The notes under the pieces were generated by a model. That model had not been told where the DNA came from. It saw only the letters and a list, made by a program, of their open reading frames with translations, and ran no database searches. A program made the position numbers and the translations under genes. From Colwellia sp. TT2012 (GTDB lineage Bacteria > Pseudomonadota > Gammaproteobacteria > Enterobacterales > Alteromonadaceae): a stretch of DNA of 64,000 bases. Positions 19,832 through 29,774 of this stretch are shown piece by piece. How positions within the stretch are numbered: position 1 is the first letter of the stretch; the number at the start of each line of letters is the position of its first letter. The DNA lies in contig NZ_LJYX01000017.1 in the NCBI RefSeq assembly GCF_001440345.1, positions 1-64,000 on the forward strand. Direction: 5' to 3'.

Positions 19832-19878
19832 TCTAAAATTTAACAAGCTATCAATTGATTCAAGGTGCTAAAATACCA

Positions 19879-20646
19879 TTAAAGCTTAAAGAGGCGATTA
19901 AAATTATCACTAGAAAGCTGGGCTATTTTTTCAACCGACTGACCTCGAATACTGGCTAAATGTTTAGCAACTTCGACCACAAAGGCTGGTTGGTTTTCTT
20001 TACCTCGATAAGGTACCGGGGCGAGATATGGCGCATCTGTTTCAATTAAGAATTTATCATCGGGTACTAAGGCGGCAACTTCTCTTAATGCGCTGGCATT
20101 TTTAAAGGTGACTATGCCTGAAAACGAAATATAGAAACCTAATGCTATTGCTTGTTCAGCCATATCCCAGCTTTCCGTAAAGCAATGTAGAATACCACCG
20201 ACCTGCTCTGCTCCTTCACTGCGTAATAACGCTAAAGTATCTTCTTGTGCGGCTCGGGTATGAATAATAAGTGGCTTATTTAATTGCTTGGCAACGTGAA
20301 TATGTTTTTTAAAGGAATCAAGCTGCAGCGCTTTAGTCTCTGGTGCGTAGTGATAATCCAAGCCAGTTTCACCAATGGCGATAACTCGCTCATTTTTACT
20401 TAAGGCTAATAGCTGCTCAGGTATAATTTCATCCTCTTGATTTAAAGGGTGAGCACCACAGGTAAGTAAGACGTTATCATAATGAGCCGTTTTTGCTGCC
20501 ATTTCAGGAAAATCAGCTAACGTTACGCAGACACAAAGTAATTTATCTACTTTAGCCGCTTTGGCCGCCTGGATAACATTATCCAGATTATCATCATAAA
20601 GGGATAAGTTAAGGCGATCTAAATGACAATGGGAATCTATAAACAA
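19879..20646 (-). CDS. TatD family metal-dependent hydrolase (YcfH type)
   Basis: A 255-residue TIM-barrel DNase/hydrolase. Metal ligands are visible in order: SHCHLD at residue 5, ETGLDYHY near 93, IHTRAA near 128, GILHCFTES near 150 and ETDAPYLAP near 203. The length and its place at the end of the tmk-holB-pilZ run fit YcfH. The start is TTG with AGGAG 7 bases upstream. The family acts as 3'-5' exonucleases or deoxyribonucleases; the precise substrate is open. Confidence 0.9.
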   Translation of the reverse strand: MFIDSHCHLDRLNLSLYDDNLDNVIQAAKAAKVDKLLCVCVTLADFPEMAAKTAHYDNVLLTCGAHPLNQEDEIIPEQLLALSKNERVIAIGETGLDYHYAPETKALQLDSFKKHIHVAKQLNKPLIIHTRAAQEDTLALLRSEGAEQVGGILHCFTESWDMAEQAIALGFYISFSGIVTFKNASALREVAALVPDDKFLIETDAPYLAPVPYRGKENQPAFVVEVAKHLASIRGQSVEKIAQLSSDNFNRLFKL

Positions 20647-20725
20647 CGAGGAACTCCTGTGCTTTAAAAGTTTTTAAGCGGTTATATTTTTTGTCACTAC
20701 TTCATTTTGTGACAAGAAAACCAAG

Positions 20726-21052
20726 CTACATAGTTAGCGTAGGCTCGGAAGAATTTAAGTGTCGAGCAATGATTTGCTCAATTTGATGGCGTATTTTTTC
20801 TGGATCTTTAACAAAAGTGACACCAACACCTGGGGGGGTTCCGTTTTGCGCGCCAATGGGGGTCAACCAGCAAACTTCACCATGAACGACCGACTCTTCT
20901 AACGCATCGGGCAGTAATATGTGTAACTCAACTTCATCACCTAGTTCATATTGGCGTGGTGTACGAACAAAAACCCCACCTTCTTTAAGAAAAGGCATAA
21001 AGGCAAGATATAGATCACGCTCAGAATGGAACTCTATGTTTAGTGGAACCAA
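20726..21052 (-). CDS. pilZ: Type IV pilus PilZ domain protein
   Basis: A 108-residue single-domain protein that matches the PilZ of Pseudomonas PA2960 type: YLAFMPFLKEGGVFVRT, YELGDEVELHI, then GVGVTF and a C-terminus ending PTLTM. The canonical RxxxR and D/N-x-S-x-x-G motifs for cyclic di-GMP are not present, as in the founder PilZ, which acts in type IV pilus assembly without binding the nucleotide. The start is TTG with a well-spaced AGGAG that overlaps the holB stop region. It lies between holB and tatD, the usual order. Confidence 0.88.
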   Translation of the reverse strand: MVPLNIEFHSERDLYLAFMPFLKEGGVFVRTPRQYELGDEVELHILLPDALEESVVHGEVCWLTPIGAQNGTPPGVGVTFVKDPEKIRHQIEQIIARHLNSSEPTLTM

Positions 21053-21061
21053 GTTGGTCTC

Positions 21062-22063
21062 CTATGTCGAGGGTCTAACGATATCATTTATCGTCATAAG
21101 TAGCTGTGCACCAACATATTGTCGATTAGCTTGTGTAAAAGACTTTATCAGTTTATTACTACTGATGATAGCTTGATATATTTGATTAAGCATCTGTATT
21201 GAAATTTGTTGATTAACCACAAGATTTTTCTGCTCTGGGTCTTTAACAAGATAATAGTGTCTTACTAGATTGCAGGTTATTTTTTCTAACCAACGTAAAG
21301 CGTGAATATTATCAACAAGCTGGTTAAGTAAGTCACTTTCACTTCCCCCCTGATTTAAGTAAGCTAAAAAGCATTGATTAAAGTGTTGATACGCTTGAAA
21401 AACATCCGTATCAGTTAATTCTGCTAGTTGGGATAAATTAACAAAAGCATTAGCATTTAAGCCGCTGTTAATGGCTGAGTCATTACTAACTTGAGTGTTG
21501 TCATGCAATGATGTTTTGAGTTGTGCCAGCAAGGCTTCGCCTACCATAGGCCTGATAGTATATATTGCGCATCGACTAATTATAGTCGGTAATAAACTAT
21601 CCAAATCATCGGTGATTAACACAATATAACTGTTAGCACTTGGCTCCTCTAAGGTTTTTAATAAAGCATTGCTCGCAGCAACCGTCATTATTTGAGCTTG
21701 AGGAATTAAGATGGTTTTCACCACACCAAGATGAGCTGTTTTTTCTAGGAAAGCATTACCGCGGCGAATATCATCAACCCCTAAGGTTTTATTTTCACTG
21801 GTTAATAATAAGTGATCAGGATAGCTTTTACTTTTTCGGAGTAAACAGGCTTTACATTGCCCACAGGCTAGGTTGATAACATCGCCAGCAACTGCATCAT
21901 TGCTTGATAATGGCGCTTGGCAAATTAATAGCTCAATGAGCCACTGTGCCAATGCCTCTGTGCCTGAACCCGTTATACCTTGTAATAGTATGGCGTGAGC
22001 CAAGGTTTGTTGTTGATATTGTCGACTTAATTGTCTTTGCTTTTCCCGGCAAATTGGTAACAT
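21062..22063 (-). CDS. holB: DNA polymerase III subunit delta'
   Basis: A 333-residue clamp-loader subunit. There is a modified P-loop region (LLQGITGSGTEALAQ, without the catalytic lysine pattern, as usual for delta'), a zinc module CGQCKACLLRKSKSYPD with CxxC spacing, and sensor motifs TLEEPSANSYIVLITD and SRCAIY. It works with the gamma/tau and delta subunits to load the beta clamp. It follows tmk with a gap of only 9 bp, so the two are probably co-transcribed. Confidence 0.92.
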   Translation of the reverse strand: MLPICREKQRQLSRQYQQQTLAHAILLQGITGSGTEALAQWLIELLICQAPLSSNDAVAGDVINLACGQCKACLLRKSKSYPDHLLLTSENKTLGVDDIRRGNAFLEKTAHLGVVKTILIPQAQIMTVAASNALLKTLEEPSANSYIVLITDDLDSLLPTIISRCAIYTIRPMVGEALLAQLKTSLHDNTQVSNDSAINSGLNANAFVNLSQLAELTDTDVFQAYQHFNQCFLAYLNQGGSESDLLNQLVDNIHALRWLEKITCNLVRHYYLVKDPEQKNLVVNQQISIQMLNQIYQAIISSNKLIKSFTQANRQYVGAQLLMTINDIVRPST

Positions 22064-22072
22064 ATTCGCGCT

Positions 22073-22711
22073 CTAATCCAAGTCTGTTGCAGCGATAAAC
22101 TCAATAACCACTTTTTCTATATCCTGATGCACTTGCACCATTGTTTGCGCCGCATCAATGGTAATAATTGCTTTATCTTGTGCCACTAGCTCTCGATATT
22201 TATTATGAACTCGAATGAAGAAATCCATTTTCTCTAATTCAATACGGTCTAAATTCCCCCGAGCTTTAGCACGAGATAACCCAATATGTGGGTCTATATC
22301 TAAATAGAGGGTGATATCAGGACGAAAGCCTTTTAACGTTATGTCACTAATGGTATCCATTATGCTTTGCTCAAAACCTCGACCACCACCTTGGTATGCA
22401 CGCGAACTCAAGTCATGCCTATCACCTATTACCCACTTTCCTGCCGCTAAAGCAGGCAGTATTTTGTTGGCAAGTAATTGACTACGACTGGCATACATAA
22501 GTAACAGCTCTGTTTCAACGGTGAGCTTTTCTTGATGCTCTACCGATTTTACCATGTCACGCAGGGCCTCTGCTAAAGGTGTGCCACCTGGCTCTCTGGT
22601 ATTAATATACGCTATACCCTGTTTATTTAAGATACTTTCAATAACAGTAATAGCCGAGGATTTACCTGCGCCTTCCATGCCTTCAATGACAATAAATTTT
22701 CCTGTAGACAT
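22073..22711 (-). CDS. tmk: Thymidylate kinase
   Basis: A 212-residue enzyme phosphorylating dTMP to dTDP. The P-loop EGMEGAGKSS is at residue 9, the dTMP-binding REPGGTPLAE near 40, DRHDLSSRAYQGGGRG near 97 and the LID region SRAKARGNLDRIE near 145. Length and motifs are normal. It lies between mltG and holB, the conserved gammaproteobacterial order. Confidence 0.95.
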   Translation of the reverse strand: MSTGKFIVIEGMEGAGKSSAITVIESILNKQGIAYINTREPGGTPLAEALRDMVKSVEHQEKLTVETELLLMYASRSQLLANKILPALAAGKWVIGDRHDLSSRAYQGGGRGFEQSIMDTISDITLKGFRPDITLYLDIDPHIGLSRAKARGNLDRIELEKMDFFIRVHNKYRELVAQDKAIITIDAAQTMVQVHQDIEKVVIEFIAATDLD

Positions 22712-22767
22712 ACTTGAGCTTTACCTTGGGTCAGTTATATTTTTATATTAAATTATTGCTGTAATGA

Positions 22768-23802
22768 CTAGTTAGTAATATTATTACTTTTGCTCTGCTG
22801 TTTTTTTCTTTGTTTTTTCCGATAATCCCTATAAGCGCGATTATGCTCAGCCAAGGTTTTACTAAAAACATGCTTGCCGTTAGCATCACTAACAAAGTAT
22901 AGGTAATCACTAGTCGCTGGGTTTAACGTCGCTTTTAAAGCTGACAAACCAGCCATTGCAATAGGTGTTGGCGGTAAACCATGAATCCGATAGGTATTAT
23001 ACAGCGTTTTTTCTCGTAAATGGGCTCGCGTTATATCACCTTGATAGCGCTCCCCTAAGCCATAAATAACCGTAGGATCGGTTTGTAAGCGCATTTTTTT
23101 GCGTAAACGATTAACAAAAACAGAGGATATAACAGCTTGCTCGGCAACATAGCTGGTTTCCTTTTCAATGATGGAAGCCATAATCAACGCTTGATAAGGG
23201 GTACTATAAGGCAGATTTTCTGCTCTATTTTTCCAGAGAATATTTAGCTGTGTCTGCATATTGGCATAAGCACGTTTCAATAACATGATATCTAAGGTAT
23301 CGGCAGTAAAGGCGTAGGTATCGGGAAATAACCAACCTTCGGGGTTTGCTGAATCGATGCCAACTTTTACCGCTATTTCATTAAGCGTATCACCTTGAAT
23401 GCTTTTTTTAATATAAGGGTGTTCTGCCAGAATAACTACCGCATCTTGAAAGCGAGTGCCTTCAATAAAAGTAACAGTGAATTGGTGTTCTTTACCCTTA
23501 ACCAACTGGACCAATAATTGCGCTAAAGTAGTCTCTTTAGTGATCAGGTAGGTACCTGCCTTAATATTGGCTTTGTGCGGAAATAATCGGCCATAAGTTC
23601 TCAGCCAAAAACGGTTAGTGAGCCATTGTTGCTGCTCTAATTGCTTAGCAAAAGAACTAATTGAGCTACCGGGCTTTACTTTTAAAAAGCTATCTTTTTC
23701 AATCGCTAGTGGCGTAGATAATGCCTTATCAAATTGGTAGAGCAAGGTTCCCGCGGTAGCCAACAATATTAATAGCATAAAAATAATAAGATTTCTAAGC
23801 AC
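22768..23802 (-). CDS. mltG: Endolytic murein transglycosylase MltG
   Basis: A 344-residue inner-membrane enzyme that cuts nascent glycan strands and sets their length. One N-terminal transmembrane segment (about 4-23) precedes a LysM-like region and the YceG catalytic domain, with the catalytic Glu in ASIIEKETS near residue 212 and QTDPTVIYGL near 245. The start is GTG with AAGGAA 5 bases upstream; an ATG two bases further upstream is out of frame. The lysine- and asparagine-rich tail is not conserved. It sits between pabC and tmk as in E. coli. Confidence 0.93.
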   Translation of the reverse strand: MLRNLIIFMLLILLATAGTLLYQFDKALSTPLAIEKDSFLKVKPGSSISSFAKQLEQQQWLTNRFWLRTYGRLFPHKANIKAGTYLITKETTLAQLLVQLVKGKEHQFTVTFIEGTRFQDAVVILAEHPYIKKSIQGDTLNEIAVKVGIDSANPEGWLFPDTYAFTADTLDIMLLKRAYANMQTQLNILWKNRAENLPYSTPYQALIMASIIEKETSYVAEQAVISSVFVNRLRKKMRLQTDPTVIYGLGERYQGDITRAHLREKTLYNTYRIHGLPPTPIAMAGLSALKATLNPATSDYLYFVSDANGKHVFSKTLAEHNRAYRDYRKKQRKKQQSKSNNITN

Positions 23803-23848
23803 ACATTTTCCTTAACAGGTAATAAATTATCTAACGACTGACAAGTCG

Positions 23849-24655
23849 TTAGATAAAGTCTTTCATCTGGTTTTGCAGCTGTAATACCGCATTCATAGTA
23901 AGTAGGCGATTATTGTACGTTTTTACCGGCACTATGCCCATCAAAGAATTACAGATAAACATTGCTGGTGCTTGTTTAAGCTCGACTAACTTAGTATGGC
24001 AGACTTTGATCTGCGGATATTTGGCTAAAATGGCCTGTCTAATAATACCATCAACACCGGATGTTGATAAATCTGGGGTGCATAAATGCCCATCTAACCA
24101 ATAGAATAAGTTTGAACTCGTTACTTCAATCACCTCATCAAGGTAATTAGTCACAATAAGATCATCTTCAATACGTTCATCAAGCTCAGCCCTAAATAAC
24201 ACTTGCTCGAGTCTATTAAGGTGCTTTAATCCCGCGAGCATAGGGCTAATAGAGATCTGTTGCTTACTATCCCCTAAGTTAATTCCTTGCTGGGCTAGCG
24301 CAGTATAATGGCTAGGAAAATCAGATACCATGATAATAATATTACTGGCATTATCGCTTAGCCCTATTCTTGAATAACCTCTGCCACCACTACCCGCAGT
24401 AATTATCACTTTTAATACCGCCAGTGGATAAGCCCTGGCAAGCGATTGCAATTGTGCCGTTAACTTGGCCATTAAGGGTACTTGCAGCTTTAATTGCTGG
24501 CAACCTCGGGTTAATCGCTCTATATGTTTTGTCAGTAAAACTATTTCGCCATGCACAATTTTTGCCGTGGTGAATATCCCATCACCGTAAGCTAAACCGC
24601 GTTCAGTTACCGCGATATCTGTTTGTTGTTGACCATTTACCGAGCAATATTTCAT
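23849..24655 (-). CDS. pabC: Aminodeoxychorismate lyase
   Basis: A 268-residue PLP enzyme of fold type IV that releases pyruvate from 4-amino-4-deoxychorismate to give 4-aminobenzoate for folate. Typical motifs are AYGDGIFTTAKI near 22-33, HIERLTRGC near 44, ITAGSGGRGY near 85, and the substrate-binding TSSNLFYWLDGHLCTPDLS near 175. It lies between fabF and mltG, its normal place. Confidence 0.9.
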   Translation of the reverse strand: MKYCSVNGQQQTDIAVTERGLAYGDGIFTTAKIVHGEIVLLTKHIERLTRGCQQLKLQVPLMAKLTAQLQSLARAYPLAVLKVIITAGSGGRGYSRIGLSDNASNIIIMVSDFPSHYTALAQQGINLGDSKQQISISPMLAGLKHLNRLEQVLFRAELDERIEDDLIVTNYLDEVIEVTSSNLFYWLDGHLCTPDLSTSGVDGIIRQAILAKYPQIKVCHTKLVELKQAPAMFICNSLMGIVPVKTYNNRLLTMNAVLQLQNQMKDFI

Positions 24656-24684
24656 ATTTTATCTTAATAATATTAATTATTGAC

Positions 24685-24733
24685 ATAAAAAAGCCTGAAA
24701 CGTCCGCCAAGCAGGCGATTAGTATTCAGGCTT
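24685..24733 (-). terminator. Terminator after fabF
   Basis: On the minus strand AAGCCTGAA (24733-24725) pairs with TTCAGGCTT (24699-24691), enclosing a small inner hairpin CGCC/GGCG, and is followed by six T. It separates fabF from pabC, so the cell can make less pabC than fabF. Confidence 0.8.
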
Positions 24734-24777
24734 ACTCATTATTTTTCAAGTAATTTAAATTACGTTGACTCGCTTAA

Positions 24778-26016
24778 CTAGATTTTCTTAAAAATCAAGG
24801 AGCCGTTAGTGCCGCCAAAACCAAAAGAGTTACAAAGCACATATTCCAGCTCAACATCACGAGCGACACCGGCAATATAATCTAAATCACAACCCTCACC
24901 TGGGTTATCTAGGTTTATCGTTGGTGGCACTTGGTTGTTCATCAGTGCTTGAATACTAAAAATAGCTTCAACTGCGCCAGCGGCACCTAATAAATGCCCA
25001 GTCATTGATTTAGTAGAACCCATCATGACTTTGTGCGCACTGTTACCAAAGACGGTTTTAACAGCATTGGTTTCGGCAATATCACCCGCAGGTGTCGAAG
25101 TACCGTGGGCATTGATATAGCCTATTTTACTGATATCAATTTTTGCATCATTAATCGCATTTTGCATAGCACGCGCTGCACCCTCACCACTTTCAGGCGG
25201 TGAAGTCATATGATACGCATCACCACTCATACCAAAACCAACCAGCTCAGCATAAATTTTTGCGCCACGCGCTTTGGCATGTTCATATTCTTCAACAACG
25301 ATAACACCAGCACCATCACCAAGCACAAAGCCATCTCTGTCTTTATCCCAAGGACGCGATGCAGCCTCAGGGTCGTCATTGCGACGAGATAATGCACGTG
25401 CAGCACCAAAGCCGCCCATACCAAGAGAAGTCGATGCTTTTTCAGCACCACCAGCAACCATAACATCGGCATCACCATAGGCAATCATACGAGCAGCATG
25501 GCCGATATTATGCACTCCACTAGTACAAGCTGTGGTAATAGCAATATTAGGACCTTGCAAGCCAAACATAATAGATATGTGACCGGCAATCATATTAATA
25601 ATGGTTGAAGGTACAAAAAAGGGCGATAACTTACGGGGATTACCTTGAGCTTTTAACAGCTTGTTATGGTTTTGTTCAATTAAGCCTAAACCGCCAATAC
25701 CCGAGCCAACAGCAACACCAATACGAGGAGCATTTTGCTCGGTAACTTCTAGGCCACAATCTTTAAAAGCTTGCACACCCGCGGCAACACCATATTGAAT
25801 GAAAAGATCCATTTTTTTGGCTTCTTTGCGCTCCATATAATTTTGCGCATCAAAATCTTTTATCAAACCAGCAAACTTAGTTGGATAATCTGTAGTATCA
25901 AAGTAATCAATATTACTTATACCACTTTTTCCAAGTAGTAATTTTTGCCATGTTTCTTCTGCTGTATTGGCTAATGGGCTAAGCATGCCCATACCAGTAA
26001 CTACTATACGTCTCAT
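24778..26016 (-). CDS. fabF: Beta-ketoacyl-ACP synthase II
   Basis: A 412-residue condensing enzyme of fatty-acid elongation. Catalytic Cys164 (TTACTSG), His in [12 protein letters not shown] near 302, Lys in [16 protein letters not shown] near 335-339 and the C-terminal [10 protein letters not shown] are all present. FabF is the enzyme that raises the share of cis-vaccenate at low temperature in E. coli. It is downstream of acpP and separated from it by a terminator-like hairpin. Confidence 0.95.
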   Translation of the reverse strand: MRRIVVTGMGMLSPLANTAEETWQKLLLGKSGISNIDYFDTTDYPTKFAGLIKDFDAQNYMERKEAKKMDLFIQYGVAAGVQAFKDCGLEVTEQNAPRIGVAVGSGIGGLGLIEQNHNKLLKAQGNPRKLSPFFVPSTIINMIAGHISIMFGLQGPNIAITTACTSGVHNIGHAARMIAYGDADVMVAGGAEKASTSLGMGGFGAARALSRRNDDPEAASRPWDKDRDGFVLGDGAGVIVVEEYEHAKARGAKIYAELVGFGMSGDAYHMTSPPESGEGAARAMQNAINDAKIDISKIGYINAHGTSTPAGDIAETNAVKTVFGNSAHKVMMGSTKSMTGHLLGAAGAVEAIFSIQALMNNQVPPTINLDNPGEGCDLDYIAGVARDVELEYVLCNSFGFGGTNGSLIFKKI

Positions 26017-26097
26017 AACAGAGCGGCCTCCGAAAAATTAATTGTATTAGCCAAATTAACACTTAAATTGGTTAATACCGTCATCTTAGACATAAAA

Positions 26098-26131
26098 AAA
26101 AGCGGTCACTTACAATTAAGTATACCGCTTT
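26098..26131 (-). terminator. Terminator between acpP and fabF
   Basis: On the minus strand an AAAGCGGT/ACCGCTTT stem with a long loop is followed by seven or more T. It probably ends most acpP transcripts, giving the high acpP level relative to fabF seen in other bacteria. Confidence 0.75.
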
Positions 26132-26172
26132 TAATATTTTACTAAGCTCGATTATCTCGAACTTATTAACAA

Positions 26173-26406
26173 TTACTGGTTAGCAGTAACGTAATCGATT
26201 GCTGCTTGAACTGTCGTGATTTTTTCAGCTTCTTCGTCAGGAATTTCAGTATCAAATTCTTCTTCTAACGCCATAACTAATTCTACAGTGTCTAGTGAGT
26301 CAGCACCTAAGTCATCAACAAATGATGAATCAATTTTAACTTCTGCTTCACTAACACCTAGTTGTTCAACTGTGATTTTTTTTACGCGTTCTTCGATATT
26401 ACTCAT
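26173..26406 (-). CDS. acpP: Acyl carrier protein
   Basis: A 77-residue acidic carrier of growing acyl chains. The 4'-phosphopantetheine attachment site is Ser37 in GADSLD. The sequence from SNIEERVKK to the end is nearly identical to other gammaproteobacterial AcpP. I start it at ATG 26406, with AAGGAAA upstream; the open frame extends 25 residues further, but those are not part of ACP. It lies between fabG and fabF. Confidence 0.97.
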   Translation of the reverse strand: MSNIEERVKKITVEQLGVSEAEVKIDSSFVDDLGADSLDTVELVMALEEEFDTEIPDEEAEKITTVQAAIDYVTANQ

Positions 26407-26565
26407 TTTATTTCCTTTACTGAAAGTGCATTTTTTCAAATTGCGTGTAGTGTATTCGTCAACAGCTTGCCATGCAAGCATCTAATTCAATTTTTTATCT
26501 GGTCTAACCTGTTGAAGTATTGAAAAATATTATTTGAAAACCATCTAAGCCTTAATAAGTAAGGC

Positions 26566-27312
26566 TTAGACCATATACATACCACCATTGACGTGAATAG
26601 TTTCACCTGTCACATAAGCGGCAGCATCAGACGCTAAAAAGGCTACCGTACTGGCAATTTCTTCTGGCTTACCTAAACGCTTTGCCGGTACTTGAGAGAA
26701 AATGCCCTCTTTTTGCTCATCGGTAAGTGTTTTTGTCATATCCGTATCAATAAAACCTGGTGAAACAGTATTGACGGTTATGCCACGTGAAGCCACTTCA
26801 CGTGCCAATGCTTTAGTAAAACCTAATAAGCCAGCTTTAGCCGCAGCATAGTTGACTTGACCGGCATTACCCATAGTACCCACAACCGAGCCTATATTAA
26901 TAATACGGCCCGTGCGTTTCTTCATCATTGGACGAATAGCGGCTTTACTTACTTTAAAGACCGACGTTAGGTTTGTATCGATAACATCTTGCCACTCGTC
27001 ATTTTTCATACGTATAAACAAGTTATCACGGGTAATACCAGCATTATTGACTAAAATATCAATTGCCCCATGTGCTGCTTTAATCGCAGCATACATTTCA
27101 CTGATCGATTCATCACTGGTCACGTTGAGCACTAGACCCATACCAGTACCATTATTGGCAGTTAAGTACTCAGTAATGTTATTTGCGCCAGTTTCTGAAG
27201 TAGCAGTACCAATGACCGTTGCACCAAGTGCTTGTAATTGTACTGCTATAGCTTTACCAATACCGCGGCTCGCGCCAGTTACTAAAGCAACTTTACCTTC
27301 TAATGAAAACAT
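26566..27312 (-). CDS. fabG: 3-oxoacyl-ACP reductase
   Basis: A 248-residue short-chain dehydrogenase that reduces 3-oxoacyl-ACP with NADPH. The cofactor loop is TGASRGIGKA (13-22), NNAGITRDNL lies near 88, the catalytic Ser in GSVVGTMGN near 142, and the YAAAKAG Tyr/Lys pair near 155-159. It lies in the fab cluster between fabD and acpP. Confidence 0.95.
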   Translation of the reverse strand: MFSLEGKVALVTGASRGIGKAIAVQLQALGATVIGTATSETGANNITEYLTANNGTGMGLVLNVTSDESISEMYAAIKAAHGAIDILVNNAGITRDNLFIRMKNDEWQDVIDTNLTSVFKVSKAAIRPMMKKRTGRIINIGSVVGTMGNAGQVNYAAAKAGLLGFTKALAREVASRGITVNTVSPGFIDTDMTKTLTDEQKEGIFSQVPAKRLGKPEEIASTVAFLASDAAAYVTGETIHVNGGMYMV

Positions 27313-27435
27313 ATTTTACCTACTATTTTTATTTTATAACGTTAACTTACTGAATAAGATAACGAATTATTTACTTTGATTCATTTACTAACTTGATGTG
27401 ATGGTTTGAATTATAACATCAAGTAATTATTTAAA

Positions 27436-28374
27436 TTAACTATTCAGCAGTTCTTTTGCTAGTTGTAAGGTGTCAGTAGTGTTGAAACTAACACTTTTTA
27501 TTGATTTATTAATACGCTTATTTAAGCCCTGTAGTACTTTACCAGGACCCACTTCAACCATTTTATCAATGCCCTCATTTGTTAACAGACAAATAGTTTC
27601 GCGCCAACGAACGGGGGAGTATAATTGCTTAACTAAAGCGGCTTTGATTGCTGCACTGCTTGTTTCTTTAGCAACATCAACATTATTAACCACATTAATG
27701 AGTGGCACGTTAAAGGTGATTTTATCTAGTTCAATAGCCAACTTAGTCGCGGCATCACTCATTAACGCACAGTGTGATGGCACGCTTACCGGTAGCGGTA
27801 AAACCCGTTTAGCACCTGCCGCTTTACATAGTTCGGTGGCACGCTCAACGGCTTCTTTATGGCCAGCAATAACCACTTGTCCAGGGGAATTAAAATTCAC
27901 CGCGGCAACGACTTGCGTTTGCTTTGCCGCTGCACAGGCATTAATCGTTTCTTCATCGCCTAAACCAATGACCGCAGCCATGGCGCCAACACCTGCTGGT
28001 ACACAGGCTTGCATGAATTCACCACGTTTTTCCACCAGTACTACCGCTGCACTTAAGGTAAAAACACCCGCACAAACCAAGGCTGAATATTCACCTAAAC
28101 TGTGGCCGGCCATGACCTCAGGAATCACATCAGACTCTGCTTGCCAAACTCGCCATAGGGCGACACTGGCGGTTAACAATGCTGGCTGGGTAAAATTGGT
28201 CTGATTTAGTTTTTCTACTGGACCTTGAGCAACTAATTGCCATAAGTCATAACCCAATGCGGTAGAGGCTTCGGCAAAGGTTGCTTGTACTATAGTGTTT
28301 TCTGAAAAGTCACTGAGCATGGCGACAGTTTGAGAACCCTGCCCTGGAAATATGAAGGCTAGTTTATTGTGCAT
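27436..28374 (-). CDS. fabD: Malonyl-CoA:ACP transacylase
   Basis: A 312-residue enzyme that loads malonyl groups onto ACP. The nucleophile Ser92 is in GHSLGEYSA, with GQGSQ at 11-15, QACVPAGVGAM near 115 and the catalytic His in VPSHCALM near 201. It follows plsX directly, with no fabH between them, unlike most gammaproteobacteria. Confidence 0.95.
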   Translation of the reverse strand: MHNKLAFIFPGQGSQTVAMLSDFSENTIVQATFAEASTALGYDLWQLVAQGPVEKLNQTNFTQPALLTASVALWRVWQAESDVIPEVMAGHSLGEYSALVCAGVFTLSAAVVLVEKRGEFMQACVPAGVGAMAAVIGLGDEETINACAAAKQTQVVAAVNFNSPGQVVIAGHKEAVERATELCKAAGAKRVLPLPVSVPSHCALMSDAATKLAIELDKITFNVPLINVVNNVDVAKETSSAAIKAALVKQLYSPVRWRETICLLTNEGIDKMVEVGPGKVLQGLNKRINKSIKSVSFNTTDTLQLAKELLNS

Positions 28375-28465
28375 ATTGATACTCTATTTAAGTGCTATTT
28401 AATGAAGAAGATTATTTATTATTGAAGCTGAAGTTGTCAATTTTTCTAAAAGTGACTCTGAATCA

Positions 28466-29515
28466 TTATCGAGCAGATAAACCCTGCTCTAAAGAGTTTT
28501 TGATTTTTTCAGGTACTTGCCTTTCAACTTCTTTAACGGCTTCCATAATTGCGGCATAAAAAGCCTCTATATTGGCATTACCATGACTCTTAACCACAAT
28601 ACCGCGTAATCCTATCAAACTTGCGCCATTGTACTGGTCGGGGTTCATGGTTTTAAAGAGTTTTTTAAAGCTAGGTTTTAACAAAGAACCAAACAACTTA
28701 GCCACTAAGCTAGCATTAAAAGCCGCTTTTGATTTTTCATAAACTAACCGAGCGACACCTTCACACGTTTTTAGCGCGACATTACCGACAAAACCATCAC
28801 AGACAATGACATCCGCTTTATTAGAAAAAATATCACAGCCTTCAATAAAGCCGACGTAGTTAATATCTTCATTGTTACTTAATTCAAGTGCGGCGAGCTT
28901 TATATGGTCGCTGCCCTTAATTGCTTCTTCACCCATATTAAGCAAGGCAATGCGCGGCTTAGTTATGCCATCAACTTGTTCTGCCATGACGGAGCCCATG
29001 ACACCAAACTGGTATAATACATGTGAATCACAAAAGACATTGGCACCTAAATCAAGCATAAAGACATGTTTATCATCATCATGGGTAGGTAAAGATGAAA
29101 TAAGTGCTGGACGCTCTACCCCAGGTAAAGTCTTTAATACAAAGTGTGCCATTGAAAAGAGTGCACCGGTATTACCCGCACTGACACAAGCTTGTGCACG
29201 CCCGTCATGAACTAGGTCCAGGGATTTACGCATTGATGAGTCTTTTTTGCTACGTAACGCCACAAGGGGTTTATCGGTCATGGAGACAACTTGTGAAGTA
29301 GCGAAAAGACTTAATTGCTTATGTTTGGAAAATTTTTCTTTAGATATATTTAGACGAGCAAGGGTTTCTGTAATGATGATTTCATCACCACAAAGTATGA
29401 GGTGCAAGTTAGGCTGATGTTTTATCGCCATTATTGCTGAAGAAAGTGTTATAAAGGGGCCTTGATCGCCCCCCATAACATCTAACGCTATGGTTAGATT
29501 AGTATTTAAGCTCAA
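28466..29515 (-). CDS. plsX: Phosphate acyltransferase PlsX
   Basis: A 349-residue enzyme that makes acyl-phosphate from acyl-ACP for phospholipid synthesis. DVMGGDQGP at 13-21, [21 protein letters not shown] and [12 protein letters not shown] are family motifs. The start is TTG; a stop codon lies five codons upstream in frame, which excludes a longer protein. It follows rpmF closely. Confidence 0.94.
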   Translation of the reverse strand: MSLNTNLTIALDVMGGDQGPFITLSSAIMAIKHQPNLHLILCGDEIIITETLARLNISKEKFSKHKQLSLFATSQVVSMTDKPLVALRSKKDSSMRKSLDLVHDGRAQACVSAGNTGALFSMAHFVLKTLPGVERPALISSLPTHDDDKHVFMLDLGANVFCDSHVLYQFGVMGSVMAEQVDGITKPRIALLNMGEEAIKGSDHIKLAALELSNNEDINYVGFIEGCDIFSNKADVIVCDGFVGNVALKTCEGVARLVYEKSKAAFNASLVAKLFGSLLKPSFKKLFKTMNPDQYNGASLIGLRGIVVKSHGNANIEAFYAAIMEAVKEVERQVPEKIKNSLEQGLSAR

Positions 29516-29555
29516 GCGAAAAGCCTAAACTATTTGACTATAACGAAGTAATCGC

Positions 29556-29726
29556 TTAAACAGCGATTACTTTAACGCCTTTGTAAAAACCATCAGCAGT
29601 GATATGGTGACGACGATGCGTTTCACCTGATACTGGATCTACTGATAAGTTTTCTGGTGTAACTGCATCATGTGAACGGCGCATGCCACGTCTTGAACGA
29701 GACTTTTTGCTTTTTTGAACTGCCAT
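29556..29726 (-). CDS. rpmF: 50S ribosomal protein L32
   Basis: A 56-residue basic protein not covered by a long open frame. It begins [20 protein letters not shown], continues through a [14 protein letters not shown] region and ends VKVIAV, the normal L32 sequence. The zinc-binding cysteines found in some L32 proteins are absent, as in most gammaproteobacteria. GGAGAAACTC precedes the ATG. It lies between yceD and plsX as expected. Confidence 0.95.
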   Translation of the reverse strand: MAVQKSKKSRSRRGMRRSHDAVTPENLSVDPVSGETHRRHHITADGFYKGVKVIAV

Positions 29727-29774
29727 GAGTTTCTCCTAAATCGGTTATTAGTTAAAGGGCTATATGCTTATTAA

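Larger units (their letters stand above)
19401..19878. other. Intergenic region with a candidate small-RNA 3' end
   Basis: No protein-coding frame is supported. The right half ends in two stem-loops and a T-run (see 19700-19831). The left half is AT-rich with no clear structure. Confidence 0.4.

Noticed and set aside
20726..21052. pilZ as a cyclic di-GMP receptor acting with the diguanylate cyclase at 8815
   Set aside because: The RxxxR and D/N-x-S-x-x-G motifs are missing, as in the pilus-type PilZ that does not bind the nucleotide.
27470..28204. A 244-codon open frame on the plus strand
   Set aside because: It lies antisense to fabD, has no family motif and arises from codon usage of the real gene.
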